Origin: Verrucomicrobiota bacterium
GTDB lineage: Bacteria > Verrucomicrobiota > Verrucomicrobiia > Chthoniobacterales > UBA10450
Assembly (NCBI GenBank): GCA_003220155.1
Contig: QHRO01000247.1
Location: forward strand, 1 to 61,345
DNA: 61,345 nt
Direction of reading: 5' to 3'
The notes beneath the pieces were generated by a model. The model made no database searches. It worked only from the letters and a program-made list of their open reading frames with translations, and was not told the origin of the DNA. Below are positions 1 through 8,045 of this stretch, one piece after another; position 1 is the first letter of the stretch; the number at the start of each line of letters is the position of its first letter. The position numbers and the translations under genes were made by a program.

Positions 1-105
1 CGCATCGACAAGCCGGGGATCTTCCACACCGATTGGATGGGCGATCAACCGGCCCAGGAAATCACCGCGCCCAAATCAACGGCCAAACGCCACGCCGGGG
101 AGTGA
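1..105 (+). CDS. C-terminal end of an unidentified protein (partial)
   Basis: An open frame enters from the left edge in frame 1 and ends at a TGA at 103-105. The last 34 residues include the stretch RIDKPGIFHTDWMG and a polar Ala/Lys/Arg-rich tail. The fragment is too short for me to recognise the family. It is transcribed toward the broken dnaE2, so the two genes converge, with a palindromic repeat between them. That this is a real gene end is inferred from the uninterrupted frame and a plausible composition. Confidence 0.45.
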   Translation, partial: RIDKPGIFHTDWMGDQPAQEITAPKSTAKRHAGE

Positions 106-141
106 TTTGTCTGCCAGGATCCGAAGGTGTAACCCCAGAGG

Positions 142-242
142 TGTCATTCCGAGCCGCGCAGACGGCGAGGAACCTCACAAGCGTTCGTGAATGTATAACC
201 ATCGGAAAGGTCCTTCGCCCTCTATGCGGCTCAGGATGACAG
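142..242. repeat. Dispersed palindromic repeat, family A (copy 1)
   Basis: The left arm TGTCATTCCGAGCCGC and the right arm GCGGCTCAGGATGACA are near-complementary and flank about 70 bases. The GTCATYCCGAGC...GCTCRGGATGAC ends are shared with copies at 3494, 3872, 4774 and 27986. It fills the gap between the edge gene and dnaE2 and could form a long hairpin in transcripts from either side. No protein-coding signal was seen in it. Confidence 0.75.
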
Positions 243-252
243 AGTTTTTGCA

Positions 253-2244
253 TTAATGAAAATCGTGCGACTCCGAACCGACCAGACCCTCTCTGATAAG
301 TGGAAAGATTTTCTGCGCTTTGATTAAGACAACGTTATCGGTGTTTTGCACTTCGCCTTCGATCGCGAGAAACGGCTCTTCTGTAATAAGCAATCTGGTT
401 TCCTCGAATAAATCCGGTGTCACGATCGCATTCGACACCCCCGTCTCGTCTTCGAGGCTGATAAACACGAATCCTTTTGCCGTTCCCGGTCGTTGACGGC
501 AAATAACATTGCCCGCGATCCGCACGATCGATCCATGTTTTGCCTGCGCCAGATCGATCGCCCGCCAGACCTCGGGCAATTGTGCGCGCACCAATTTCAT
601 CGGATGCGGTCCGGTGGTGAGATCCATTACCTCATAATCCGCACGCACACGTTCGGGTAGAGTCATCGGGGAAAGCGGAGAAGTCTCATTCTGGGGAGCG
701 CAGGCTGCCAGCCTGCCGCGTCCGGCAGCTTGCCGGACGAAACTCTCGTGCTTGCGAGCACTCGTCGCAGATGTTTGCGGCAAGCTGCCGCAAACTGCAG
801 AGTGGCAGCCTGCGCTCTCCAGAGTTCCGCGTTCGGTGAGCAAATCATCATGCGGCGTTTCCTCTACTTTCCACATCGCCGCGCGACGATGTTCCGCGAA
901 ACAATTGAGCGCGCCCAGATTCGCCAGGGCGCGCAGCTCATCTTTCGTTAGCAGCGCGCGTTTCCGAAAATCTTCGAACGAAGAAAACGAACGCTCCTTA
1001 CGTTCCCGCAAAAAATCATCCGCGTGTTCGCGCTGCAATCCATTCACCACGCAAAATCCCAACCGAATCGCGTCGTCGGCCATGACCGTGCAATTCCATT
1101 CCGATTGCGCCACGCACACTGGCTTCACTTTCACTCCGTGCCGCCGCGCATCTTTCACAATTGTCGCCGGTGTGTAAAACCCCATCGGCTGATTGTTAAT
1201 CAGACTTGCGTAAAACTCCGCCGGACGATGCGCTTTCAAATAAGCGCTGCCATAGGCCAGAATCGCGAAGCTGATGGCATGCGATTCCGGAAATCCGTAA
1301 AGCGCGAACGAGGTGATCGAATGCAAAACTTTCTCAATCACCTCTGGGGCGACCTGATTGCGCGCCATCGCCTCGCGCAGTTTCACGCTCACCTTGTTCA
1401 TCCGCTCTTCCGAGCGATGAAAACTAAGAGCGCGCCGTAATTCCTCCGCTTCATCCCCGGAAAAATTCGCCATGATCATCGCGATCTTGAGCATTTGTTC
1501 CTGAAACAGCGGCACTCCCAGCGTGCGTTCGAGCACCGGCTTTAATCGTTCGTCGAAATAAGTGACCGCTTCTTTCCCGGCGCGGCGCGCCAAATATGGA
1601 TGAACCATATCGCCCTGGATCGGACCCGGACGGATGATCGCGACTTCAATCACGACATCGTAAAAACATTTCGGCTTCAATCGCGGCAGCGTCGCCATCT
1701 GGGCGCGACTTTCGATTTGAAAAACGCCAATGGTATCGGCCGTTTGCATCATCTCAAACGTTTGCGCGTCGTCCTTCGGAATGTGAGCGAGATCGAGTGG
1801 GCGGCCGCGTTCGCGACAAAGCTCAAACGCGTCCTGCATTACCGACATCATGCCGAGCCCGAGGAGATCGACTTTCACAATGCCAAGATCCTCACAATCA
1901 TCCTTATCCCATTGCGCCACCACCCGGCCTGGCATCGAGGCATTTTCCAGCGGCACAAACGAGCTCAGTTTATTCTGACAAATAATCATCCCACCGGAAT
2001 GCTGCCCGAGATGCCGCGGCAATCCGTAAATCGCGTGATACAAACCGACGAACGCCGGCATCCGCGGATGCGCTTTGGGGAGACCCGCCTGCTCGATTTG
2101 CGCTTCGAGCTCGATGGTGTGCGGAAAATCGCCGTTCGCGAACAAATGCGAAAAACGGTCGAGTGTGCTCGGTGAAAAATTTAGCGCTTTTCCGATCTCG
2201 CGGGCCGCACTTCGCCCGCGATAGGTAATTACGTTCGCGGTCAT
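253..2244 (-). pseudogene. dnaE2: Error-prone DNA polymerase DnaE2 (ImuC), C-terminal fragment of a frameshifted gene
   Basis: This is the downstream part of a C-family polymerase III alpha-like translesion polymerase. The frame is recognisable by TANVITYRGRSAAREIGKAL near its start, the third catalytic aspartate region VKVDLLGLGMM, the tandem helix-hairpin-helix region, and the OB-fold end with RADYEVMDLTTGPHPM. The ATG at 2244 is internal to the ancestral protein: in the same frame, upstream of it, one still reads RERVIQEVYRRYGKHGAAM, which belongs to DnaE2. It is therefore not an independent gene but the 3' part of one interrupted by an out-of-frame deletion next to 2290. Residues about 475-517 are encoded by an inserted palindromic repeat. 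Together with the N-terminal fragment at 2241-3488 it gives a DnaE2-sized protein that lacks the PDIDxD active-site segment. Confidence 0.85.
694..822. repeat. Palindromic repeat inserted in frame inside dnaE2 (C-terminal part)
   Basis: The arms GGAGCGCAGGCTGCCAGCCT and GGCAGCCTGCGCTCTCC are complementary and enclose smaller hairpins (CCGGCAGCTTGCCGG, TTTGCGGCAAGCTGCCGCAAA, GTGCTTGCGAGCAC). It lies in the linker before the OB domain and adds about 43 residues rich in Ser/Ala/Arg/Cys without breaking the frame. DnaE2 homologues run directly from the HhH region to the PLSPMT-like segment, so I read it as a later insertion. Confidence 0.8.
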
Positions 2245-3488
2245 GGCCGCGCCGTGTTTGCCGTAACGCCGGTAAACTTCCTGGATAACGCGCTCGCGCC
2301 GGTCACCGGATCAACCGGCGTGATGCCGAGACAAAAACAGACCGCGCTGTTTGCCGCACTGCCGCGGCCTTGCACCATGATGTTGTTTTCGCGGCAAAAA
2401 TTCACAATGTCCCATACGATCAAAAAATATCCGGAAAACCCGAGCCGGGTGATGAGCGCGAGTTCTTCTTCCAGCTGACGTTTCACTTTTTTTGTGATCG
2501 ACTCGTAACGCTGTTGCGCGCCAAACAACACCATCGTGCGCAGGAACGAGTTCATGGTGTGTCCGTCCGGCACCGGATATTCAGGAAATTCGTAACCGAT
2601 GTTTTCGAGTGAAAACTGCAATCGATCTGCCAGCCGTTCAGTGTTCGTGATCGCGTCCGGTAAATCGCGAAAGATTGCGCGCATCTCCGCGTCGCTCTTC
2701 AAATGACGCTCGGCGTTTTGGGTGAGCAATTTTCCGGCGAGATCGAGGTGGGTGTGCTCGCGAATGCAGGTGAAAACATCCAGCACCTGACGTCCGTATG
2801 GTTTGGCATACTGCACCCCGTTAGTCGCGATCAGGGCCAGGCGAAATTTCGAAGCGAGATCAACTAGCACCCGATTAACCCGATCTTCGCCGCGCAAAAA
2901 ATGCCGCTGAATTTCGATATAGACATTCTCGCGACCGAACGCATCAATCAAACATTGCGCGCGGTCTTCTGAACTCCGGGTAGCACACGCGTCTCGCGTG
3001 TTGGTTTCGGCGTCTCGCCGAAACGATCTTTTTAAACTCCGCGAAAGCGGGACGCTTTCGCCAACACGCGAGACGCGTGCGCTACCCAGAAGATCGTCCA
3101 ACGCACTATTCCCGAACAACGCTACCAATCCTTGCGCAAATTCTGGTAGCTCCTCCCATTTTACCGCGCACTCCCCTTTTACTTCGCTACGCAGATGGGC
3201 TTGGGTGAGCAGAGAACAAAGATTGGCGTAGCCGAGACGACTTGCCACCAGCACCGGCAGGACCCTGCCGTCTTCCATCGTTAATTCCGCTCCGATAATT
3301 GGCCGAACTTTCTGCTCGCGCCCCGCGACAGAAAATCGTTGCGAACCGTAAACGCCGTTGCGATCAAGCAACGCCAGCGCCGGCATTTCCAACTCAGCTG
3401 CGACTTGCACGAGTTGTTCCGGAAACGACGCGCCCCGCAAGAAACTGAAGGCGCTGTTAGCGTGAAGTTCGATGTAAGACATACCCAA
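2241..3488 (-). pseudogene. dnaE2: Error-prone DNA polymerase DnaE2 (ImuC), N-terminal fragment of a frameshifted gene
   Basis: This is the N-terminal PHP domain and the start of the polymerase core. YIELHANSAFSFLRGAS is the PHP entry motif, FGRENVYIEIQRHF follows, and GRGSAANSAVCFCLGITPVDPV is the start of the palm. After DPV the frame becomes nonsense (TGASALSRKF) and stops at 2241. In the other frame the bases directly after DPV read DRRERVIQEVYRRYG, the segment that normally follows the catalytic PDIDxD motif. About 26 residues with both N-terminal catalytic aspartates are thus missing, and the frame shifts. A GGTG microhomology is visible at the join. Residues about 134-171 come from an inserted palindrome. 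The gene follows imuB-C by 66 bases and would be read from the same LexA-controlled promoter. Confidence 0.85.
2978..3088. repeat. Palindromic repeat inserted in frame inside dnaE2 (PHP domain)
   Basis: The arms GGGTAGCACACGCGTCTCGC and GCGAGACGCGTGCGCTACCC are almost perfectly complementary, with inner hairpins TTTCGGCGTCTCGCCGAAA and GCGAAAGCGGGACGCTTTCGC. It encodes about 38 Ser/Arg-rich residues between a LDDLL segment and RAQCLIDAFGRENVY, where other DnaE2 proteins have no such insert. It differs in sequence from the copy at 694. Confidence 0.82.
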
Positions 3489-3493
3489 TTTGG

Positions 3494-3541
3494 GTCATCC
3501 CGAGCGCAGTCGAGGCTTCGCTACGCTCCGCTCAGGATGAC
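3494..3541. repeat. Dispersed palindromic repeat, family A (short copy 2)
   Basis: The ends GTCATCCCGAGCGCAG and GCTCAGGATGAC enclose a CTTCGCTACGCTCCGCTC core. It fills most of the 66-base gap between imuB-C and dnaE2, so the bicistronic message would carry this hairpin. It is shorter than the other family A copies, as if internally deleted. Confidence 0.7.
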
Positions 3542-3554
3542 GATGAATTATTGC

Positions 3555-4724
3555 TCAATCATAAATTCCATCGATCGCCCACCCATCCTGATCGCAATGA
3601 CAGCGCGCAATGACGCCATTCTCGATTTCCACATCCCATTCCACCCGCGCCCACGCGCGTTCGTCCCACCAATTTCCCGAAAGCGGAAACGGTCCATCCT
3701 GCCTCATCGTCGTGCCCTCCACTGCCAGTCCGGCTCGGACTTCCGCCGCACGCACATGAGCGGGCCGATTATTTTCCAGCAGCACCGTCGCTTTTTTCCG
3801 TTTTCGAAACCGCCGCAACGGAACGCATCCCCTCACCCCCGTGCTATCGCACACGCCCCTTTCCCTCTCTTCGTCATCCCGAGCGAAAATGCCAGTCCGG
3901 CTCGGACCGAGGGATCCCGTTGTGAAACTTAAAGGTAGCGCTACGGGATTCCTCGACTTCGCTACGCTTCGCTCGGAATGACCGATTTCTGGCTTGGGAT
4001 GACGGAATTCCCACGCAAACGGTTCCATCCGAAATGCATCTGGCCGATGCGTTTCTTCCAGCATCGGCGTGCCGACCCGATCCGCTCCGAGCAATCCGAT
4101 CAGTCGCGCCAATGTCTCATGCAATTGCACGGGATCGCGCAATGCCGTTTCGAAAAGTCCAAACTGTTGCCGTACCGAACGTGACGGCTGCGCTTCCAGC
4201 TCAATCGCAACGATTGGATGCTTCGAAGTAAAGTTTTCCAGATGCGTGTGCAGCATCCGAAAAAGGATATCTTCGTTGTTAGTCGGCTGCGGAATTTTGA
4301 AAATCCGCTCGTAGTGCGATTTGTCGGCGAAAGTGATGCGCAGGCGCAGCTCTTTGGCGACGAGATAGATTGCGTTTAATCGCGTCGCCAGCTGCTGTAA
4401 AAATCGTCGCAAAATGAAGAGGAGCGGCTCGACGGTTTCAATTTCGTTTTCGAACTCAAAGCTTTCGATGAACGATTCCGGGGGAGAAACGAGTTTCAAA
4501 ATTCGCTCGCCGCGTCCATTGGCGCGTTCCCACATTTCAACTGCGCGCATCCCGAGGCGCGCGGCAAGATCATCGCGTGACAATGCCGCAAGTTGCCCAA
4601 GGGTGTGAATTCCCCATTGATGCAGAATCGAAAGAATGCGTTCTGTTTCTTTGGCGCGTTCGATTTGTTTGGCCATGCGCGCCGGCAAGACCACCGGCGC
4701 GATGGGCAAAGCAGGCGCATTCAC
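3555..4724 (-). CDS. imuB: ImuB, C-terminal half (thumb and little-finger part of the Y-family-like protein)
   Basis: This is the distal half of ImuB, the catalytically inactive Y-family polymerase homologue that bridges the clamp, ImuA and DnaE2. Residues about 30-60 (ILSILHQWGIHTLGQLAAL, RLG) are the helix-hairpin-helix thumb, then a little-finger-like region runs to about 230, and WWDERAWARVEW near the end is the ImuB C-terminal domain. The palm is absent here; it is encoded separately at 11907-12476 on the other strand. The GTG at 4724 is the only reasonable start, because an in-frame TAA lies just upstream. A perfect LexA box lies 28 bases upstream. Residues about 248-285 derive from a palindromic insertion and about 329-334 from a mini-hairpin insertion. 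dnaE2 follows. It is either a true split subunit or one half of a gene broken by inversion. Confidence 0.85.
   Translation of the reverse strand: MNAPALPIAPVVLPARMAKQIERAKETERILSILHQWGIHTLGQLAALSRDDLAARLGMRAVEMWERANGRGERILKLVSPPESFIESFEFENEIETVEPLLFILRRFLQQLATRLNAIYLVAKELRLRITFADKSHYERIFKIPQPTNNEDILFRMLHTHLENFTSKHPIVAIELEAQPSRSVRQQFGLFETALRDPVQLHETLARLIGLLGADRVGTPMLEETHRPDAFRMEPFAWEFRHPKPEIGHSERSVAKSRNPVALPLSFTTGSLGPSRTGIFARDDEERERGVCDSTGVRGCVPLRRFRKRKKATVLLENNRPAHVRAAEVRAGLAVEGTTMRQDGPFPLSGNWWDERAWARVEWDVEIENGVIARCHCDQDGWAIDGIYD
3724..3740. repeat. 17-base mini-hairpin repeat (copy 1)
   Basis: GCCAGTCCGGCTCGGAC, whose GTCCG/CGGAC arms fold around a 3-base loop. The identical 17-mer recurs at 3891 and 31821. 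Here it encodes extra residues in the imuB-C tail (AEVR-AGLA-VEG), consistent with a micro-insertion. Confidence 0.75.
3872..3982. repeat. Dispersed palindromic repeat, family A (copy 3), in frame inside imuB-C
   Basis: The arms CGTCATCCCGAGCG and CGCTTCGCTCGGAATGAC, plus inner GGGATCCCGT and ACGGGATTCC, define a family A element. It is translated as about 37 residues of imuB-C, just before PLRRFRKRK. Its left arm is itself interrupted by the 17-base mini-hairpin at 3891-3907. Length and phase keep the frame open. Confidence 0.8.
3891..3907. repeat. 17-base mini-hairpin repeat (copy 2), nested in a family A palindrome
   Basis: Identical to the copies at 3724 and 31821. Removing about 20 bases here restores the usual family A arm (CCGAGCGAA followed by CGAGGGATCCCGT), so the mini-hairpin was inserted after the larger element. 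Confidence 0.75.
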
Positions 4725-4752
4725 ACGCCAACTTTAAGATATCTGCGAGATA

Positions 4753-4766
4753 TGTTCAAGCGAACA
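4753..4766 (-). promoter_or_regulatory. LexA (SOS) box upstream of imuB-C/dnaE2
   Basis: TGTTCAAGCGAACA fits TGTTC-N4-GAACA exactly, and the palindrome extends one base on each side. Read toward imuB-C it contains TTGAAC, which can serve as a -35; 17 bases on is TAAAGT as a weak -10. That would place the transcript start at or next to the GTG start codon (inference: a leaderless or nearly leaderless mRNA). Confidence 0.85.
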
Positions 4767-4773
4767 TGTCTAC

Positions 4774-4867
4774 TCATTCCGAGCGCAATCAGAGGAATCG
4801 GGCGGCGAAACCTTTAAGATAACTTTATCGGGATCCTTCGACCCTGCTTCGCTACGCTCAGGATAAC
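4774..4867. repeat. Dispersed palindromic repeat, family A (copy 4)
   Basis: It begins CATTCCGAGCG and ends CGCTACGCTCAGGATAAC, with the family core ACCTTTAAG and GGGATCC between. It lies between the LexA box of imuB-C and the 3' end of dinG, so it is close to the left end of the proposed inverted segment. Confidence 0.7.
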
Positions 4868-4884
4868 CGGGTTCTAAGTACCGC

Positions 4885-6867
4885 TCACAAAACCTCCACA
4901 GGACACTTCGGCAGCGCTGCCATGAAAGCCCGGCCATACGGCTTGGTCACAATCCGATTGTCGAGAATCACGATAATGCCGTGATCGCTTTTCGTCCGGA
5001 TCAACCGCCCAACCCCCTGCCGCAATTTCAGAATTGCTTCTGGCAGCGAATATTCGGTGAAAGCATCGCCACCGCATGCTTCGATGGTTTCCAGTTTCGC
5101 CTCGATCAAGGGATGATCGGGAACGGCGAAGGGTAACCGTGTGATGATGACGTTGCGCAAAGCGTCACCAGGCACGTCAACGCCGCCCCAGAAGCTGTCG
5201 GTTCCAAAGAGGACACTGCGCGGCGTGCTTTTGAATTGGCCGAGCAATTTCGTGCGTGGCAGACCGCCCCCTTGCACGAGCAAATTCAAATCTTGTTCCA
5301 CGCAAAAATTTTTCATCCGCGCCGCCAACTCCTGCATCGCCCGATAATTCGTGAACAAGACAAAGGCGTGACCGTCGGTTTGCCCGACGAAATGTTCAAT
5401 CCAATGGGCCAGCGCTTCTTCATAATTTGCGTCCCGCGGATCAGGCATTTTGCGGACGACAAACACTTTCATTTGCTGATTGAAATTGAATGGACTGCCG
5501 AGCTGAAGCGGCTCGGCTTCTTCCGCGCCCACGCGATTGCGAAAATAGGCCAGGTCTTTTCGTCCCACCCCGAGTGTTGCGCTGGTCATGACACAGGTGC
5601 ACCCCTCGCGGAAAAGCATTTGCCGTAGTGCGGGGGCAATATCGATGGGCGCGGCATTGAGCGTGAGGAGTTGTCCAACCTTGCCGGTCCTCTCCACCCA
5701 ATAAACGCGATTGGGCGCGGATTGTTCGAGAAAAATTCCGATCCCAGAACGTGCCTCGGCGATACGTCGGCCAAGTTCCTGCAACTCGGATTTCAACATT
5801 TCATCATCCTGGCGTCTGACCACCTCTGCCACGCGCGCCTGCAACGCGATCAGGCGGCCCGTGATCGTGTCCGGCACTAGCTCCGGCTGGCGCACGCGAA
5901 ACTCGCGGCCTTTGCGGAAATCGCAGCGCGCCCCCAGCGCCTCAAAGAATTTGTCGATCTCATCGACAATCTCCGCCGCCAATCGAACACCGGCTGCATC
6001 GCGCGTGACAGTAAACAATCCTTTTTTCGAGCGCGCGTTATAGAGACGCTGCACCGTCGCGCGCAAAAGATATTGCGAAATCACCGTCCCGATCTGGCGG
6101 GAAGCGGTTTGCTCAACCGTGTGCGCTTCGTCCAAAATCAGAAAGTCGTTGGGAAACAGAAATCCGCTTTCACGTTCCATCTGCTCTTCGACGCCACCCA
6201 GAAGCATGAAAAGCAGTGTGTGATTGATCACCACAACCTGCGCGTTCTCGAATTTTCGGCGGGCGCGCTGATAAAAACAGCGATCGCTTTGCCCGCACGA
6301 TTTCTTAGTGCAAATGTGGGCCTCGCTGCAAACTTGCGTCCAAACCTTCGCGTTTGGCTCGAAGGACAAATCGCTCAGCGTTCCGTCTCGTGTTCGCGCT
6401 GCCCAGGCCGAGATCTCTTCCAGCTCGTTCTGCTCCGGCCCGGTAAAGAGATCATTCTGCTGGTCGCGCGCGCGCAAAAGCCGGCGCGGACAGACATAAT
6501 TCTGCCGGCCTTTGATCAGCGCTGCGTCGAAAGTCTCGGGCAGAACTTTTTGTAGAATCGGAATGTCTTTGTAGAGAAGTTGTTCCTGAAGATTGATTGT
6601 GTGGGTTGAGATGATTGCCTTTTTCTTTTGCCCGAGCGCGAACAGGACCGCGGGAACGAGATACGCCAGCGATTTGCCTACGCCGGTGCCGGCTTCCACC
6701 ACCAAATGTCGCTCCTCCTCCAACGCCCGCGCCACGGCCGCCGCCATTTGCTGTTGCTGCGGTCGTCGCTCGAAATTTTTCGCCTTCGCCAGAAGTCCGC
6801 TTGACGAAAAAAACGATTCGGTTCGTTCCACAAAATCCGAGATAATGGAGTCGCGTAATGCAATCAT
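4885..6867 (-). CDS. dinG: DinG-type ATP-dependent DNA helicase (XPD/Rad3-like superfamily 2)
   Basis: A 660-residue 5'-3' helicase expected to unwind forked DNA, R-loops and D-loops. Walker A is EAGTGVGKS near residue 60 and the DEAH box is LDEAHTVEQTA near 245. A cluster of cysteines (CPRRL, CSEAHICTKKSCGQSDRC) between them matches the iron-sulphur domain of DinG/XPD. The C-terminal helicase motifs include VLFGTDSFWGGVDVPG and the motif VI region RQGVGRLIRT. In enterobacteria dinG is LexA controlled. I see no TGTTC-N4-GAACA box in the short gap before this copy. It is divergent from the LptF-type gene and lies inside the segment that separates the two imuB halves. Confidence 0.93.
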   Translation of the reverse strand: MIALRDSIISDFVERTESFFSSSGLLAKAKNFERRPQQQQMAAAVARALEEERHLVVEAGTGVGKSLAYLVPAVLFALGQKKKAIISTHTINLQEQLLYKDIPILQKVLPETFDAALIKGRQNYVCPRRLLRARDQQNDLFTGPEQNELEEISAWAARTRDGTLSDLSFEPNAKVWTQVCSEAHICTKKSCGQSDRCFYQRARRKFENAQVVVINHTLLFMLLGGVEEQMERESGFLFPNDFLILDEAHTVEQTASRQIGTVISQYLLRATVQRLYNARSKKGLFTVTRDAAGVRLAAEIVDEIDKFFEALGARCDFRKGREFRVRQPELVPDTITGRLIALQARVAEVVRRQDDEMLKSELQELGRRIAEARSGIGIFLEQSAPNRVYWVERTGKVGQLLTLNAAPIDIAPALRQMLFREGCTCVMTSATLGVGRKDLAYFRNRVGAEEAEPLQLGSPFNFNQQMKVFVVRKMPDPRDANYEEALAHWIEHFVGQTDGHAFVLFTNYRAMQELAARMKNFCVEQDLNLLVQGGGLPRTKLLGQFKSTPRSVLFGTDSFWGGVDVPGDALRNVIITRLPFAVPDHPLIEAKLETIEACGGDAFTEYSLPEAILKLRQGVGRLIRTKSDHGIIVILDNRIVTKPYGRAFMAALPKCPVEVL

Positions 6868-6914
6868 CTCTTGGTTACAGATTACTCTGAATCCGGCTCG
6901 TTCGGAAAGACGTT

Positions 6915-8045
6915 GTGAATTTATTTGATCGATATATCACCCGAAATTTCCTGCAGGCTTACCTTTACTGCATCATCGGGTTTATATCGATCTGGTTCAT
7001 CTTCGATATCAGCGACAGCATCTCGACTTTTCTTGACCAACACGTCGGTTTTGGCCGAGTGCTGGAATACTACGCTACCCAAATCCCGCAGATTCTGGTG
7101 ATTCTCCTGCCAGTCTCCCTCCTCCTGGCCCTGCTTTTTGTTCTCGGGCGGATGTCGCGCGCGAACGAAATTGTCTCGATGCTGACCGCAGGTATCGGCC
7201 TCATCCGCGTGCTCACGCCGCTTTTCCTCCTCGCCATTCTCACGACCGCGGTTTGTTTTGCGCTCAATTATTCCCTGGCGCCGCATGCCGAGATGGCGCG
7301 AAAACTTTTCTTTGCTGAAAAAAGTGCGACGGGCGCAGAAGGGCAAATTTTCCGGAACCGCCGCGATTCACGCACCTGGTTTATTCAACGTCTCCGACCC
7401 AATTCCAACGTCTTTGATAATGTCGAAGTGTTGCAACAGGACTCCTCCGATCACATCACCATGGCTTTTCTGGCCGCGCGCGCGGAATTTCAACCGGGCG
7501 AAAATACCTGGACGCTCTCGCAGGCGAAAGTCGTGCACTACGATCCGGCTGGTAACATTATTTCCGAACAAATCGAGCCGAGTCTGGTCGTGAGGCATTG
7601 GAGTGAAACGCCCTACCGACTGCGTAGTGCCAACATGCGCGCCGAGTTCATGAGCCTGCCGGAGTTGCGCGATTATTTAAGTTTTAATGCCGATTTCCCA
7701 CAGACGTTGCTCGCGCCCTTTCGCACTCATTATCACCATCGAATTGCGTTGCCCTGGACCTGCCTCGTCGTCGCGCTCATCGCCGCGCCGCTTGGCGTTG
7801 GCTTTTCCCGCCGCGGCGTCCTTGCCAGCGTGGCCACCGCGATTCTGCTGATCTTCACCTTAAATTTTTCCACGCACCTTTTTCTCGCCCTCGGCGAAGG
7901 TGACCGCATCCCGGCCTGGATCGCTGGCTGGGCGCCCACGATCGTTTTCGGGACGATCGGCCTTTATTTGTTGCAATTGCGATCTTCCAATCGTGATCCT
8001 TCCGACTTTCGCGGCTTCCTGCCGCGTCGTATATTTGCGCGATGA
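6915..8045 (+). CDS. LptF/LptG-family lipopolysaccharide export permease
   Basis: A 376-residue inner-membrane permease of the YjgP/YjgQ family. With LptB and its partner permease it extracts LPS from the inner membrane for transport to LptD. The N-terminal NLFDRYITRNFLQAYL motif is typical. Predicted membrane segments fall near residues 14-35, 55-77, 100-120 and, after a periplasmic beta-jellyroll-like region of about 150 residues, three more near the C-terminus. The start is GTG at 6915, 47 bases from the divergent dinG. The stop overlaps the next start by ATGA. LptF and LptG cannot be told apart here. The lptD at 31.9 kb belongs to the same pathway. Confidence 0.9.
   Translation: MNLFDRYITRNFLQAYLYCIIGFISIWFIFDISDSISTFLDQHVGFGRVLEYYATQIPQILVILLPVSLLLALLFVLGRMSRANEIVSMLTAGIGLIRVLTPLFLLAILTTAVCFALNYSLAPHAEMARKLFFAEKSATGAEGQIFRNRRDSRTWFIQRLRPNSNVFDNVEVLQQDSSDHITMAFLAARAEFQPGENTWTLSQAKVVHYDPAGNIISEQIEPSLVVRHWSETPYRLRSANMRAEFMSLPELRDYLSFNADFPQTLLAPFRTHYHHRIALPWTCLVVALIAAPLGVGFSRRGVLASVATAILLIFTLNFSTHLFLALGEGDRIPAWIAGWAPTIVFGTIGLYLLQLRSSNRDPSDFRGFLPRRIFAR

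Noticed and set aside
694-822. Palindromes as Rho-independent terminators
   Set aside because: Most have no T-run, several lie inside coding regions, and the same ends recur at several sites, so they are repeats first.
253-2244. The downstream dnaE2 frame as an independent gene starting at ATG 2244
   Set aside because: Conserved DnaE2 residues continue upstream of that ATG in the same frame, so it is an internal Met of a broken gene.
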